Counted from the first letter of the stretch, positions 42,826-51,445 are shown. The stretch is DNA of 64,000 bases from an uncultured Anaerolineaceae bacterium (GCA_938020565.1 CALIHP010000003.1:1-64000); one strand, 5' to 3'. The notes: a model not told the origin generated them from the letters alone. Numbers and translations are program-made.

Positions 42826-44072
42826 AAAAGAGTATTTTGTTTTGGTTCGTTTTACTGCTGGTATGCGCTTCATTTGTCAGTGCGTCTGCGCAGGATATCA
42901 GCGGGGAAATCAGCGTTCTCGTCCGCCCCGACGAAGGCGGCGTTTTCGAGAAATACGTTCCCCTCTTCGAAGCTGAAACCGGCGTCAAGGTCACCGTTGA
43001 CTTCGTCAGCTGGGACGAGATCACGGCAAAAACGTTGACGACGCTGGCGAGCGGCGGGGGCGGATACGACGTTGTTTTTATCCCGTCCGCCGATGCGACG
43101 AAATTGATGGCCGGGGGTTGGTTCGAACCGATTACCGATATGATCTCCGACGATCCAGGCGCATGGCTGGAAGCATTAGTCAAATTCTACAGCGATCGCG
43201 ATGGGAATCTGCTCGGTATCCCCTGGTATTCCGGCGCATCGCATTTCGTCTACAACAAGGCAATTTTAGAAGCCGCAGCCGTCGATCCGGGAAGCTTAAC
43301 GTCATGGGACGCAGTGCTCGAAGCCTGCGCAAAGATTAAAGAAGTCGGTGCTGTCGAATATTGCTTTACGCCATCGGCGAAATATCCAGGCAACTTCTAC
43401 TATAACTGGGGTTCCGTCGGATATTCGTTCGGTGCAAAATTCTTTGATGAAGAAGGAATAATTCTTTTCGACCATGAAGAAGCCGTTCTGAACGCAACGA
43501 AAATGTACGAAACCGGCGTGAAGGAAGGGTACTTCAATCCGGCAGGAATCGCCATGAGCGACTACGACGCATTGATCGAATTCGGAACTGGCGCGACCGC
43601 CTTCATGATCAATTCAACGTGGTCGGCAACGCAGGCGACTCGAAACCCAGAGCTGTCGTCCGTTTACGAGAACGCGGAAATCGCCCTGCTTCCGGGTGAA
43701 TTCGGAACTTACCTGTACGGCGGAGCGTTTGGCGTTCTGACCGCTTCCGATAATAAAGACGCGGCGAAGGCGTTCATCCAGTTTATCACCAGCGAAGAAG
43801 CGCAGAAGGATCACGCTATCGAGGGCGGGAACCTGCCGACCCGTGTATCGTTATTTACTGACGCCGATATCAGCGCTGCCTGGAAAGGCTACGACGTTTT
43901 GAGCGCCCAGCTGGATCATGGCGATTTCGCACCGAAGCTGGAATGGTTCGACGCCTGGCGTCAGGCCGCCGCTACCGCTATTCAGGATGTCCTGAAAGAA
44001 AGCAAAAGCGCAGAAGACGCAATTGAATGGCTGAAGGCGGAAACGGAAAAAATAATCGCCGAAGCTGAATAA
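42822..44072 (+). CDS. Extracellular sugar-binding protein of an ABC transporter (type 1)
   Basis: 416 residues. A type I signal peptide ends near VSASAQ|D, and no lipobox is apparent, which is unusual beside the lipoprotein binders elsewhere in the window. The mature part is a carbohydrate-binding SBP (SBP_bac_1 type): VLVRPDEGGVFEKYVPLFEAETGVKV, AFMINSTWSA and the C-terminal ATAIQDVLKE block. AAAAGGAGAAAA precedes the ATG. Permeases of the MalF/MalG type follow. Confidence 0.9.
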   Translation: MKKSILFWFVLLLVCASFVSASAQDISGEISVLVRPDEGGVFEKYVPLFEAETGVKVTVDFVSWDEITAKTLTTLASGGGGYDVVFIPSADATKLMAGGWFEPITDMISDDPGAWLEALVKFYSDRDGNLLGIPWYSGASHFVYNKAILEAAAVDPGSLTSWDAVLEACAKIKEVGAVEYCFTPSAKYPGNFYYNWGSVGYSFGAKFFDEEGIILFDHEEAVLNATKMYETGVKEGYFNPAGIAMSDYDALIEFGTGATAFMINSTWSATQATRNPELSSVYENAEIALLPGEFGTYLYGGAFGVLTASDNKDAAKAFIQFITSEEAQKDHAIEGGNLPTRVSLFTDADISAAWKGYDVLSAQLDHGDFAPKLEWFDAWRQAAATAIQDVLKESKSAEDAIEWLKAETEKIIAEAE

Positions 44073-44085
44073 ATCGATTCACGCA

Positions 44086-44118
44086 TGGCGGACGTCAGGA
44101 AGACTCCTGCGTCCGCCA
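44086..44118 (+). repeat. Strong hairpin between binding-protein and permease genes
   Basis: TGGCGGACG (44086-44094) pairs with CGTCCGCCA (44110-44118), extended inside by CAGGA (44096-44100) with TCCTG (44105-44109). No T-run follows. This is typical of a hairpin that stabilises the binding-protein message and lowers permease expression. Confidence 0.65.
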
Positions 44119-44146
44119 GCCAAAAACTGAAAGACGACTTTGCCTT

Positions 44147-45064
44147 ATGCAAAATGATAAAAGAAGGAACCTGTTTTCTTCTCCAGCAAGACGCGACAAC
44201 TTTTTTCTATCGCTTGGATTAATGCTGCCGACGATTTTAATTGTCCTGATCATTGCGATATATCCCCTGATCAAATCGTTCGATATCAGTCTGCGCTATT
44301 TTAATCTGATGAAACCGGAAAAAGGAACGCCATACGTCTGGTTGAGAAATTATCAATTCGTCTTAACCGACCAGAAATTCTGGCGAAGCGTCCGATCCAC
44401 CGCGATTTTTACAATCCTATCCGTAGCGCTTGTTTTATTCTTTGCCCTGGCAATCGCGCTGCTGTTGAACCGAAGATTCCCGGGCAAAAATTTCGTCCAG
44501 GCGCTCATGCTCGTTCCATGGGCGGTCCCCGGAGTAGCGAACGGACTGATCTGGCTTTGGATACTGAATCCCTCCTACGGCGCGTTGAATGGACTGCTCT
44601 CAAAGGCAGGCATAATCGATCAATATATCGTTTGGCTGGGGGATCAGAATTGGGCGATGACTTGGGTAATCCTGGCGGAGACCTGGAAAGAAACGCCGTT
44701 CATTATGTTGATTATCTTAGCAGCGCTGCAAACCATTCCGCAGGATCTCTACGAAGCAGCCAGAGTCGACGGCGCGTCCTCGTTCCAATCACTCATCCGA
44801 ATTACGCTGCCAATGATCAAGCCGACTTTTTTCGTCGCGCTGACGCTGCGAACGATCTGGGCAATAAAAAGTTTTGACCTGATTTATACGTTGACATCAG
44901 GCGGACCGGCTGACGCGACCAACGTTATCGGCTATTACACGTATCAAAAAGCGTTTGTCTCGATGAATTTGGGACGAGGCTCAGCCGCCGTTTGGCTGAT
45001 GACGATCGTGATGATCATCCTGACGGTCTTTTACCAGCGCGCGTTGATCCATGGAGAAGCATGA
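44147..45064 (+). CDS. Sugar ABC transporter permease, MalF type
   Basis: 305 residues with six membrane spans. The EAA loop reads EAARVDGASSFQSLIRITLPMIKP and contacts the ATPase. No clear ribosome site lies upstream of the ATG at 44147, but the reading frame and family alignment support it. It ends overlapping the next permease by four bases. Confidence 0.92.
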   Translation: MQNDKRRNLFSSPARRDNFFLSLGLMLPTILIVLIIAIYPLIKSFDISLRYFNLMKPEKGTPYVWLRNYQFVLTDQKFWRSVRSTAIFTILSVALVLFFALAIALLLNRRFPGKNFVQALMLVPWAVPGVANGLIWLWILNPSYGALNGLLSKAGIIDQYIVWLGDQNWAMTWVILAETWKETPFIMLIILAALQTIPQDLYEAARVDGASSFQSLIRITLPMIKPTFFVALTLRTIWAIKSFDLIYTLTSGGPADATNVIGYYTYQKAFVSMNLGRGSAAVWLMTIVMIILTVFYQRALIHGEA

Positions 45065-45963
45065 CAGTATCAACAAGGCCCTTCACAAAAAAGAAAAAAT
45101 CCCCCGGAGCAATCCTTTCCAAAATTTTCTTTTGGCTCGCGATCGCGTTAATCGTCCTCGTCGTCTTAGCGCCTTTCTATTGGATGATCGTATCGAGTAT
45201 TTCCTTTCAGGCTGAATTAGCGATGAAACCACCGCACTGGTTTCCACAGCAGCCGACGTTTCATCGCTACCTGGAAATCCTCAAAGGGTTCACGTCCGGT
45301 TTTTCCGCGAATTCATCCGCAGCCAAGTTTACGCGCGGCCTCACGAACAGCTTTCTCGTATCTTTAGGAACGACCGCCGTATGCATGGCAGCGGGATGCA
45401 TGGCGGCGTATGCGCTCGCAAAGCTGTATATCCCGAAAAGCCGCGGAATCATGATGGCGATTCTCAGTATACAGATGCTCCCTGCGGTCGTTATCATTAT
45501 TCCGCTCAACTTACTCCTGCAGCGGCTGAAAATGATCGATTCGATCCAGGGCCTGATCCTGCCTTACTGCGGCTTGATGCTGCCGACGGTCATCTGGATC
45601 ATGTATGGATACTTCCTGACGCTTCCGAAAGAGATTGAAGAAGCTGCGATGATCGACGGATGTTCGCGGCTGCGTTCCTTTATCAACGTCATTCTTCCGA
45701 TCTCCGGCCCGGCGCTGATGACGATCACCGCTTATACGTTCCTGAACTCTTGGAATGAGTTTTTCATGGCGATGACGCTGACCCAGAACCAGACAAAAAC
45801 GATTACCGTCACAATCACTGAATTCGCGTCCACATTTGGCTCGTCGGATTACGGACTTCTTGCAACTGGCGGCGTCATCGGCAGCATTCCGCCTATCCTG
45901 ATCGCGCTTTTACTCCAGCGGTATCTCGTTCAAGGATTAACAGCGGGATCAGTCAAAGGATAA
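45061..45963 (+). CDS. Sugar ABC transporter permease, MalG type
   Basis: 300 residues with six membrane spans and an EAA loop EEAAMIDGCSRLRSFINVILP. The start is the ATG overlapping the upstream stop (ATGA at 45061-45064); an earlier in-frame codon at 44992 lies inside the MalF-type gene. No ATPase gene accompanies the pair, so a shared MsmX/UgpC-type ATPase elsewhere is expected. Confidence 0.93.
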   Translation: MTVSTRPFTKKKKSPGAILSKIFFWLAIALIVLVVLAPFYWMIVSSISFQAELAMKPPHWFPQQPTFHRYLEILKGFTSGFSANSSAAKFTRGLTNSFLVSLGTTAVCMAAGCMAAYALAKLYIPKSRGIMMAILSIQMLPAVVIIIPLNLLLQRLKMIDSIQGLILPYCGLMLPTVIWIMYGYFLTLPKEIEEAAMIDGCSRLRSFINVILPISGPALMTITAYTFLNSWNEFFMAMTLTQNQTKTITVTITEFASTFGSSDYGLLATGGVIGSIPPILIALLLQRYLVQGLTAGSVKG

Positions 45964-45965
45964 AC

Positions 45966-46027
45966 CATTCTTTCAATCCCAGAAAGAATGATCATCAACT
46001 GAGGCCTCGCCTCATCACTTTATTTTT
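45966..46027 (+). terminator. Paired hairpins after the permease genes
   Basis: CATTCTTTC (45966-45974) pairs with GAAAGAATG (45982-45990). A second stem TGAGGC (46000-46005) with GCCTCA (46009-46014) is followed by TCACTTTATTTTT. The second looks like a modest terminator that may separate the transporter from the SIS genes in part. Confidence 0.5.
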
Positions 46028-46036
46028 GGAGGTAAC

Positions 46037-46789
46037 ATGTCAGCACCCTTATATTTTGAAAAGATTGAAGCACAATTGCACGCGTTAGGCGAGAAAAGCA
46101 TGCCCGCTATTTTAGAAGCCGCAGAGGCTATGGCAAACTCAATCGCCGCCGGACGTGTCGTTTACTATTTCGGGTCGGGACATTCCTGCATCCCGGCGCT
46201 CGATGTCTTTCCACGTTACGGTTCATTCTTAGGCCTTCAGCCAATTCACAATACGCCCTTAATGTGGTCGAACGTTATCGGCCCCGGAGGAACGCCTGAG
46301 TTACTCTGGATCGAACGCCAGGAAGGGTACCTGGAGAACGTCCTGAAATACTACACGATTACACCTGAAGATACATTCATTATCATTTCGCATGGCGGAT
46401 TAAACGCAGCGGCAATCGAAGCCGCGATGATCGCCAAATCGCATGGCTCAACCGTCGTCGTAATTACGTCGATGCAGAATTATGAAATGAACGCCGCCCG
46501 TCATTCCTCCGGAAAGAAATTAGCTGACGTTGCTGACATCGTAATTGATAACGGCGCTCCGCCGGAAGACAGTATCATCCAGATCGACGGATGGGAAGAG
46601 CCAGTCGCAGCTTCGTCAACGGTTACCTGCCTGACGATTTCGATGGCGCTCGTCGCCCAAACCGCCGCGAACCTCGCCGCCCGCGGAATTCACGTTCCGA
46701 CCTTCGTTTCGCCAAACGTCGCTCAGACCCCGGACCATAACGCCAAAGTCTACGACGGATATTGCGAAATCCGTCGAAAGATTTATTAG
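46037..46789 (+). CDS. SIS-domain sugar isomerase-like protein (paralogue A)
   Basis: 250 residues with one SIS sugar-phosphate-binding domain: YYFGSGHSCIPALDVFPRYG near residue 40-60, IIISHGGLNAAAIEAAMIAKSHG and VVVITSMQ. It resembles the SIS_2/UPF0309 group, whose members include phosphoheptose isomerase relatives and MurNAc-6-P etherases. The SHGGLNA loop replaces the usual SxSG. It is likely a cytoplasmic enzyme of the imported sugar. TTTGGAGG lies before the ATG. Confidence 0.82.
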   Translation: MSAPLYFEKIEAQLHALGEKSMPAILEAAEAMANSIAAGRVVYYFGSGHSCIPALDVFPRYGSFLGLQPIHNTPLMWSNVIGPGGTPELLWIERQEGYLENVLKYYTITPEDTFIIISHGGLNAAAIEAAMIAKSHGSTVVVITSMQNYEMNAARHSSGKKLADVADIVIDNGAPPEDSIIQIDGWEEPVAASSTVTCLTISMALVAQTAANLAARGIHVPTFVSPNVAQTPDHNAKVYDGYCEIRRKIY

Positions 46790-46807
46790 TCTCCTGAGCT
46801 TTCTCGA

Positions 46808-46866
46808 CGACATGGAAATAAGGACAAGCACAGCATGTAAAAAACTTATTTCCATGTCGCGTTTTT
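46808..46866 (+). terminator. Rho-independent terminator between the two SIS genes
   Basis: CGACATGGAAATAAG (46808-46822) pairs perfectly over 15 bases with CTTATTTCCATGTCG (46845-46859), followed by CGTTTTT. It is one of the strongest terminators in the window yet it separates two paralogues in apparent operon order. Confidence 0.85.
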
Positions 46867-46896
46867 CATACAGCCAAACTTACAAGAGAATTTATC

Positions 46897-47634
46897 ATGC
46901 TGAAATACTATGAAAAAATGCTGCCGATTTTAACGAGAGCGTTCGAGTCGCAGGGAACAACCCTTCTCCAAGCCGCGGAACTCATCGCTGATACGGTTCA
47001 GTCAGACCGGCTGATCTACCTGTTCGGGGCAGGGCATGCCGGAATTCTAAGTCAGGAAATGATCTATCGTGCTGGCGGACTTGTTCCAATGGTTCCGATT
47101 TTTCCGCCGGGCCTAACGCCAACGATGCGACCGATGACGCTCGGGACAGAAATGGAACGCATTCCCGGATATGCAAAAAAAATCATTGAAGCGTACGAGC
47201 TGGAATCTGATGCGGTAATGATAATTCACTCTAATTCCGGAAGGAATATCGTCCCAGTCGAGATGGCCCAAATCGCACGAAAAAAGGGACTGAAGATTAT
47301 TGCGTTGACGAATGTTGCGCAGTGCCGGGCGGCTGCGGCGAAAACCCCCGACGGGATAAAATTAATCGACACAGCGGATATCCTGATCGACAACTGTGGC
47401 GAGAACGGCGACGCCTGTGTAACGCTGGAACCGATCGGAGAAACCGTAGGCGCAACGAGTACCGTCGTCGGAGCAGCGCTGCTGAACGCCGTTATCGTCG
47501 AAGCCGCGCAAATCATGCTGAACCGCGGATTTACGCCGCCGATTTTCCGAAGCGCAAACCTGGACAGTAACGATTATCAGGAATCGAACCGCCGCTGGAT
47601 GTCGCACTACGGAAAACGACTCCTCTACCTGTAA
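46897..47634 (+). CDS. SIS-domain sugar isomerase-like protein (paralogue B)
   Basis: 245 residues, a paralogue of the protein at 46037. YLFGAGHAGILSQEMIYRAGGLVP and IIHSNSGRNIVPVEMAQIARKKG hold the SIS phosphate loop in its more usual SNSG form. It may bind a different sugar phosphate or form a heteromer with the first. Only 30 bases separate it from the strong terminator, leaving little space for a separate promoter. AAGAGA is the likely ribosome site. Confidence 0.8.
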   Translation: MLKYYEKMLPILTRAFESQGTTLLQAAELIADTVQSDRLIYLFGAGHAGILSQEMIYRAGGLVPMVPIFPPGLTPTMRPMTLGTEMERIPGYAKKIIEAYELESDAVMIIHSNSGRNIVPVEMAQIARKKGLKIIALTNVAQCRAAAAKTPDGIKLIDTADILIDNCGENGDACVTLEPIGETVGATSTVVGAALLNAVIVEAAQIMLNRGFTPPIFRSANLDSNDYQESNRRWMSHYGKRLLYL

Positions 47635-47707
47635 ATAAGGGCGCGATCGTTCTTGCCTCAGAGAAATACAATCTGATTGATCCATTCAAAAAAGATTCAG
47701 CAGACTT

Positions 47708-47745
47708 AATGGAGCCCCTTTTGAAAATCAGGGCTCCATTTTCAT
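47708..47745 (+). terminator. Terminator after the SIS genes
   Basis: AATGGAGCCC (47708-47717) pairs with GGGCTCCATT (47731-47740), followed by TTCAT. It closes the sugar operon. Confidence 0.8.
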
Positions 47746-47772
47746 AAATAGAGATCGAGTTTGCTGAATACT

Positions 47773-48024
47773 CTAATATGCCACCGTCAATAATTTCTGA
47801 TTGATCCGAAGCATCACTTCCGTGTAATAAGCGAACTCCTCCACGCTCAGATCATCCGTTTTCATTTTTTCGAGATCGCTCATTGCTTGCGTATATTTCG
47901 TAAGAAACGACGTGTAATCCGCGAGCATCAGGATCGAGTTATCCGATTCCTTATATTTCCGCATAAATTCAACATACTCATCAAAGAAGGCTTCGTAACT
48001 ATCCTTTTCCTCCTTGTCCCACAA
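47773..48024 (-). pseudogene. Fragment of a DUF6591-like lipoprotein C-terminal domain
   Basis: An 83-codon open frame. DSYEAFFDEYVEFMRKYKESDN, then YTSFLTKYTQAMSDLEKM and YYTEVMLRINQKLL, resemble the C-terminal helical domain of DUF6591-type lipoproteins. There is no signal peptide or N-terminal part. The only in-frame start (TTG at 48024) lies in the T-tract of the ahcY terminator and there is no ATG suited to the AAGGAGG at the fragment's 5' end. It therefore looks like a 5'-truncated remnant. A short expressed protein cannot be ruled out. Confidence 0.5.
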
Positions 48025-48058
48025 AAAAAAGAGCCGTCCCGAATCATCAGGACAGCCC
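48023..48058 (-). terminator. Rho-independent terminator of ahcY
   Basis: On the minus strand GGGCTGTCC pairs with GGACGGCTC (one G-U and one U-G pair), followed by eight T residues. It ends exactly where the DUF6591-like fragment begins. Confidence 0.85.
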
Positions 48059-48079
48059 CTTCCTCAGACACGCTCGATC

Positions 48080-49339
48080 CTACGTTCCCTCTTCCCACGA
48101 ATTCAGGTAATGCACCTGTTCCTCGGTCAGCACGTCGCAATCGATTCCCATCGCCTTCAGCTTCAGCGCCGCAATCTCCCGGTCGATATCCTCCGGAACG
48201 GAATACACCTTTTTCGCCAGATCCGCATGATGCTGAATCATGTACTCAGCCGCCAGCGCCTGATTCGCGAACGACATGTCCATTACAGAAGCCGGGTGCC
48301 CTTCGGCCGACGCCAGATTAATCAGGCGCCCTTCCCCAAGAACATGAATCTTCCGTCCATCGGACAGCGTATATTCCTCAACAAACGGACGAACGAGCCG
48401 TTTCCCGGACGCCATCTTCTCCAGCGCCGGAATATTCAATTCGCAATTGAAATGACCTGAGTTCGCGACGATCGCCCCATCCTTCATGACTTCAAAATGG
48501 TGCCGGTCAATCACGTTAATATCTCCGGTCACCGTGCAGAAAATATCCCCGACCTTCGCCGCCTCAGCCATCGGCATGACCCGGAACCCATCCATAACCG
48601 CTTCCAGCGCTTTCAGCGTGTCCACTTCCGTCACGATCACGTTCGCGCCTACCCCGCGCGCCTTTTGCGCCAGACCGCGGCCGCACCAGCCATACCCGGC
48701 GCAGACAAACGTCTTCCCGGCCAGCAGGATATTCGTCGCCCGGATAATTCCGTCGAGCGTCGACTGACCAGTCCCATAACGATTATCGAAGAAATGCTTC
48801 GTCATCGCATCATTCACGGCGATCACGGGAAACTCGAGCATCTTGTCAGCGGCCATCGCGCGCAGCCGGATCACGCCCGTCGTCGTCTCCTCCGTCCCGC
48901 CTAAAATATTCGGAAGCAGCTCACGATGCGCTTTATGCAGCGTGGAAACGAGATCCGCCCCATCATCCATCGTAATCTGCGGCCTGTGCGCCAGCGCAGC
49001 TTCGAGATGCTGATAATACGTCGCGTTATCCTCGCCCTTGATCGCGAATACCGGAATCTCTTCGTTGATAACGAGCGACGCCGCGACGTCGTCCTGCGTC
49101 GAAAGCGGATTCGACGCGACTAAAACGACGTCCGCTCCGCCCGCCTGAAGCGTTTTCATTAAATTCGCTGTCTCCGCGGTCACGTGCAGGCAGGCCGACA
49201 TCCGGTACCCCTTCAGCGGCTTCTCCTTCGCAAACCTCTCCTTAATCAGTCGCAAAACGGGCATTTCGCGTTCAGCCCATTCGATCCGACGACGCCCACC
49301 CTCGGCAAGCGATTCGTTCCGAATATCAAATTCAGCCAT
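48080..49339 (-). CDS. ahcY: Adenosylhomocysteinase (S-adenosyl-L-homocysteine hydrolase)
   Basis: A 419-residue NAD-dependent enzyme splitting SAH to homocysteine and adenosine. GYRMSACLHVTAETANLMKTL, SNPLSTQDDVAASL, DDGADLVSTLH, the NAD loop GYGWCGRGLAQKARG and the C-terminal GRLINLASAEGHPASVMDMSFANQAL are family signatures. The long insertion found in some SAHHs is absent, as in archaeal and Thermotoga types. It is followed by a strong terminator, and stands alone. A GAAGGAG lies upstream of the start. Confidence 0.97.
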   Translation of the reverse strand: MAEFDIRNESLAEGGRRRIEWAEREMPVLRLIKERFAKEKPLKGYRMSACLHVTAETANLMKTLQAGGADVVLVASNPLSTQDDVAASLVINEEIPVFAIKGEDNATYYQHLEAALAHRPQITMDDGADLVSTLHKAHRELLPNILGGTEETTTGVIRLRAMAADKMLEFPVIAVNDAMTKHFFDNRYGTGQSTLDGIIRATNILLAGKTFVCAGYGWCGRGLAQKARGVGANVIVTEVDTLKALEAVMDGFRVMPMAEAAKVGDIFCTVTGDINVIDRHHFEVMKDGAIVANSGHFNCELNIPALEKMASGKRLVRPFVEEYTLSDGRKIHVLGEGRLINLASAEGHPASVMDMSFANQALAAEYMIQHHADLAKKVYSVPEDIDREIAALKLKAMGIDCDVLTEEQVHYLNSWEEGT

Positions 49340-49475
49340 GATAACTCCTTCTTTTTTATTTCAATTCCGAATTTTACACTGAAATAACCGCTTCCACTCG
49401 AAAACGCCCCGGCTTTCAATACCACGTCCCACCTCTCAAATTCCCGGATTTCATCGCCGCAGATCCGAAAAAACA
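49340..49475. other. Divergent gap between ahcY and the dapA operon
   Basis: The full gap is 49340-49805. Its right part holds the promoter, lysine riboswitch and terminator listed below. In this left part I see no gene or repeat; it must contain the ahcY promoter, which I could not identify with confidence. Confidence 0.5.
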
Positions 49476-49484
49476 TGGTAAGAT
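49476..49484 (+). promoter_or_regulatory. Extended -10 promoter of the dapA operon
   Basis: TGGTAAGAT fits the extended -10 pattern. The predicted start is near 49491, one base before the riboswitch P1 helix begins. No good -35 is present. Confidence 0.55.
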
Positions 49485-49491
49485 AGAAAAA

Positions 49492-49658
49492 GGTAGAGGC
49501 GCGCCGCAGGATGAGTACCCGGATTCGCTACGATCCGCGAATCAGGATTCGGAGAAAGGAATCGGCGCCGAAGGAAACGCGTTTTTTACGCGGGATCGCG
49601 TTTTCTGGGCGGACGGAATAAGAGACGTCCGACTGTCGCAGCAATGCGGAGCGCTATC
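49492..49658 (+). promoter_or_regulatory. Lysine riboswitch (L box)
   Basis: The conserved elements occur in order: GGTAGAGGCGCG at the 5' P1/junction, AGGATGAGTA, GGCGCCGAAGG (the GCCGAAG core), CTGGGCGGACGG, AGACGTCCGACTGTC and GCGGAGCGCTATC. P1 forms between GGTAG (49492-49496) and CTATC (49654-49658). These are the hallmarks of the lysine-sensing L-box aptamer. It lies upstream of dapA-dapB-ddh, which feed lysine, and is followed by a terminator at 49712-49747, so lysine binding should turn the operon off. Confidence 0.93.
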
Positions 49659-49711
49659 GTTAACCGGGTTCCGGAATATCCTGATTTACCGATCACCGAT
49701 AAAACGATACA

Positions 49712-49747
49712 CAGTTGATCCGCAGCAAAGGTCAACTGCTTTTGTTT
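49712..49747 (+). terminator. Riboswitch expression-platform terminator
   Basis: CAGTTGATC (49712-49720) pairs with GGTCAACTG (49730-49738) with one T-G pair, followed by CTTTTGTTT. Located 54 bases after the aptamer and 58 before dapA, in the position expected for lysine-dependent termination. Confidence 0.8.
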
Positions 49748-49805
49748 AACCCGATCGCTAACGAAGCCCACCGAACGCTGATCATCATGCTTTGGAGGCT
49801 AACTC

Positions 49806-50693
49806 ATGAACCAACCGATTTTTGAAGGTATCGCGACCGCTCTGGTCACTCCGCTTACGGACGCGGGGATCAATTTTGAACAATTCGGCACGCTGATCGA
49901 TTGGCAGATCGACGCTGGGATCGACGCGCTCGTCATCTGCGGAACGACGGGCGAAAGCTCGACGCTCACGGACGAGGAACATCGCGCCGCGATCGAATTC
50001 GCCGTCAAGCGCGCGAACCGCCGCGTCCCGATTATCGCCGGAACCGGTTCAAATCATACTGATTACGCCGTCGATCTGACCCGCTTCGCCTGCGAAGCCG
50101 GCGCCGACGCCTGCCTCGTCGTCACTCCCTACTACAACAAGGCGACGCAAAAAGGGCTCGTCAAATATTATACCGACGTCGCCAACGCCAGCAGCAAGCC
50201 GATTATCGTTTACAACGTCCCGTCGCGGACCGGCGTCAATATCGAACCCTCGACGTACGCCGCAATGGCGGACCATCCGAACCTCCGCGCGATTAAAGAA
50301 GCCAATTCCAATATCGCCAAAATCGTGGAGACCTCGCGCCTCGTCCGCGGGAAGATGGATATCTATTCCGGAAACGACGATCAGGTAGTCCCAATCCTCT
50401 CGATGGGCGGGCGGGGGTGCATCTCCGTCTTATCAAACATCCTCCCGAAACGGACGCGCGATATCTGTACGCTGTTCTGGAACGGCGATTTCCGCGCCGC
50501 CGCCGAGCTTCAGGGAGACCTGATCCCGCTGATTAACGCGCTGTTCTGCGAAGTGAACCCGATTCCGGTAAAAGCTGCCGTCGCCGCGATGGGACTCTGT
50601 GACAATATGGTCCGCCCCCCGCTGACGCCAATGGAACCGGCGAATTATGAAAAATTGATCGCGCTGATGCGCGCGGAAGGATTAGCCGTATGA
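49806..50693 (+). CDS. dapA: 4-hydroxy-tetrahydrodipicolinate synthase
   Basis: A 295-residue TIM-barrel aldolase that condenses pyruvate with aspartate semialdehyde. GTTGESSTLTDEEH, YYNKATQKGLVKYY, YNVPSRTGVNIEP and the Schiff-base lysine in IKEANSN are present. TTGGAGG precedes the ATG. First gene after the lysine riboswitch; its end overlaps dapB (ATGA). Confidence 0.97.
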   Translation: MNQPIFEGIATALVTPLTDAGINFEQFGTLIDWQIDAGIDALVICGTTGESSTLTDEEHRAAIEFAVKRANRRVPIIAGTGSNHTDYAVDLTRFACEAGADACLVVTPYYNKATQKGLVKYYTDVANASSKPIIVYNVPSRTGVNIEPSTYAAMADHPNLRAIKEANSNIAKIVETSRLVRGKMDIYSGNDDQVVPILSMGGRGCISVLSNILPKRTRDICTLFWNGDFRAAAELQGDLIPLINALFCEVNPIPVKAAVAAMGLCDNMVRPPLTPMEPANYEKLIALMRAEGLAV

Positions 50694-51445
50694 AAATCGT
50701 TCTCAACGGCGCCTGCGGGCGGATGGGCCGGGAAATTCTCCGCCTGATCGAATCGGGGTATCATGGCGCGGAGCTCGCCGCTGCCGTCGACCGGAATGCG
50801 GCCGCTCAAAACGTCTACGCGAAATTATCCGATTTCCACGGCGAAGCGGACGTAATCATCGATTTTTCCACGCCCGACGCGCTCCCGGATCTCCTCGCGT
50901 TCGCGACGGAACGGAAACTGCCGCTCCTGATCGCGACGACGGGCCATAGCGCGGACCAGGCAGCCCAGATCCGCGACGCCAGTACGCGGATTCCCGTCCT
51001 CCATAGCGCCAACACGTCGATCGCGATCGTCCTCCTTACGGAGCTGATCCAACGGACCGTCGCCCTTTTCCCGGAAGCGGACGTCGAAATCGTCGAAACG
51101 CATCATAACCGCAAAGCCGACGCGCCCAGCGGAACGGCTTTAACGCTCGCCCGCGCCGTCCAGGCGGTTCGTCCCGCTGCGAAAATCCTGACCGGACGAA
51201 GCGGAGCGTCAAAGCGAAAGCCGGAAGACGTAACGATTTCCGCCGTCCGCCGCGGAAATATCGTCGGAACGCATGAGGTCCTGATCTCGACCGATACGCA
51301 GACGATCACGCTGAAACATGAAGCGCACGATCGCGCGCTCTTCGCCGAAGGCGCTATTACGGCGGCCGAAATCCTCGTGCGCCGTGGGCCCGGATATCTC
51401 ACAATGCAGGATATTTTTGATGAACCGAAAGGACGGGAAGGATGA
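50690..51445 (+). CDS. dapB: 4-hydroxy-tetrahydrodipicolinate reductase
   Basis: A 251-residue reductase. GACGRMGREILRLI binds the nucleotide and ETHHNRKADAPSGTAL contains the catalytic and substrate-binding residues. Ends overlapping ddh by four bases, so dapA, dapB and ddh form a translationally coupled unit. Confidence 0.97.
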   Translation: MKIVLNGACGRMGREILRLIESGYHGAELAAAVDRNAAAQNVYAKLSDFHGEADVIIDFSTPDALPDLLAFATERKLPLLIATTGHSADQAAQIRDASTRIPVLHSANTSIAIVLLTELIQRTVALFPEADVEIVETHHNRKADAPSGTALTLARAVQAVRPAAKILTGRSGASKRKPEDVTISAVRRGNIVGTHEVLISTDTQTITLKHEAHDRALFAEGAITAAEILVRRGPGYLTMQDIFDEPKGREG

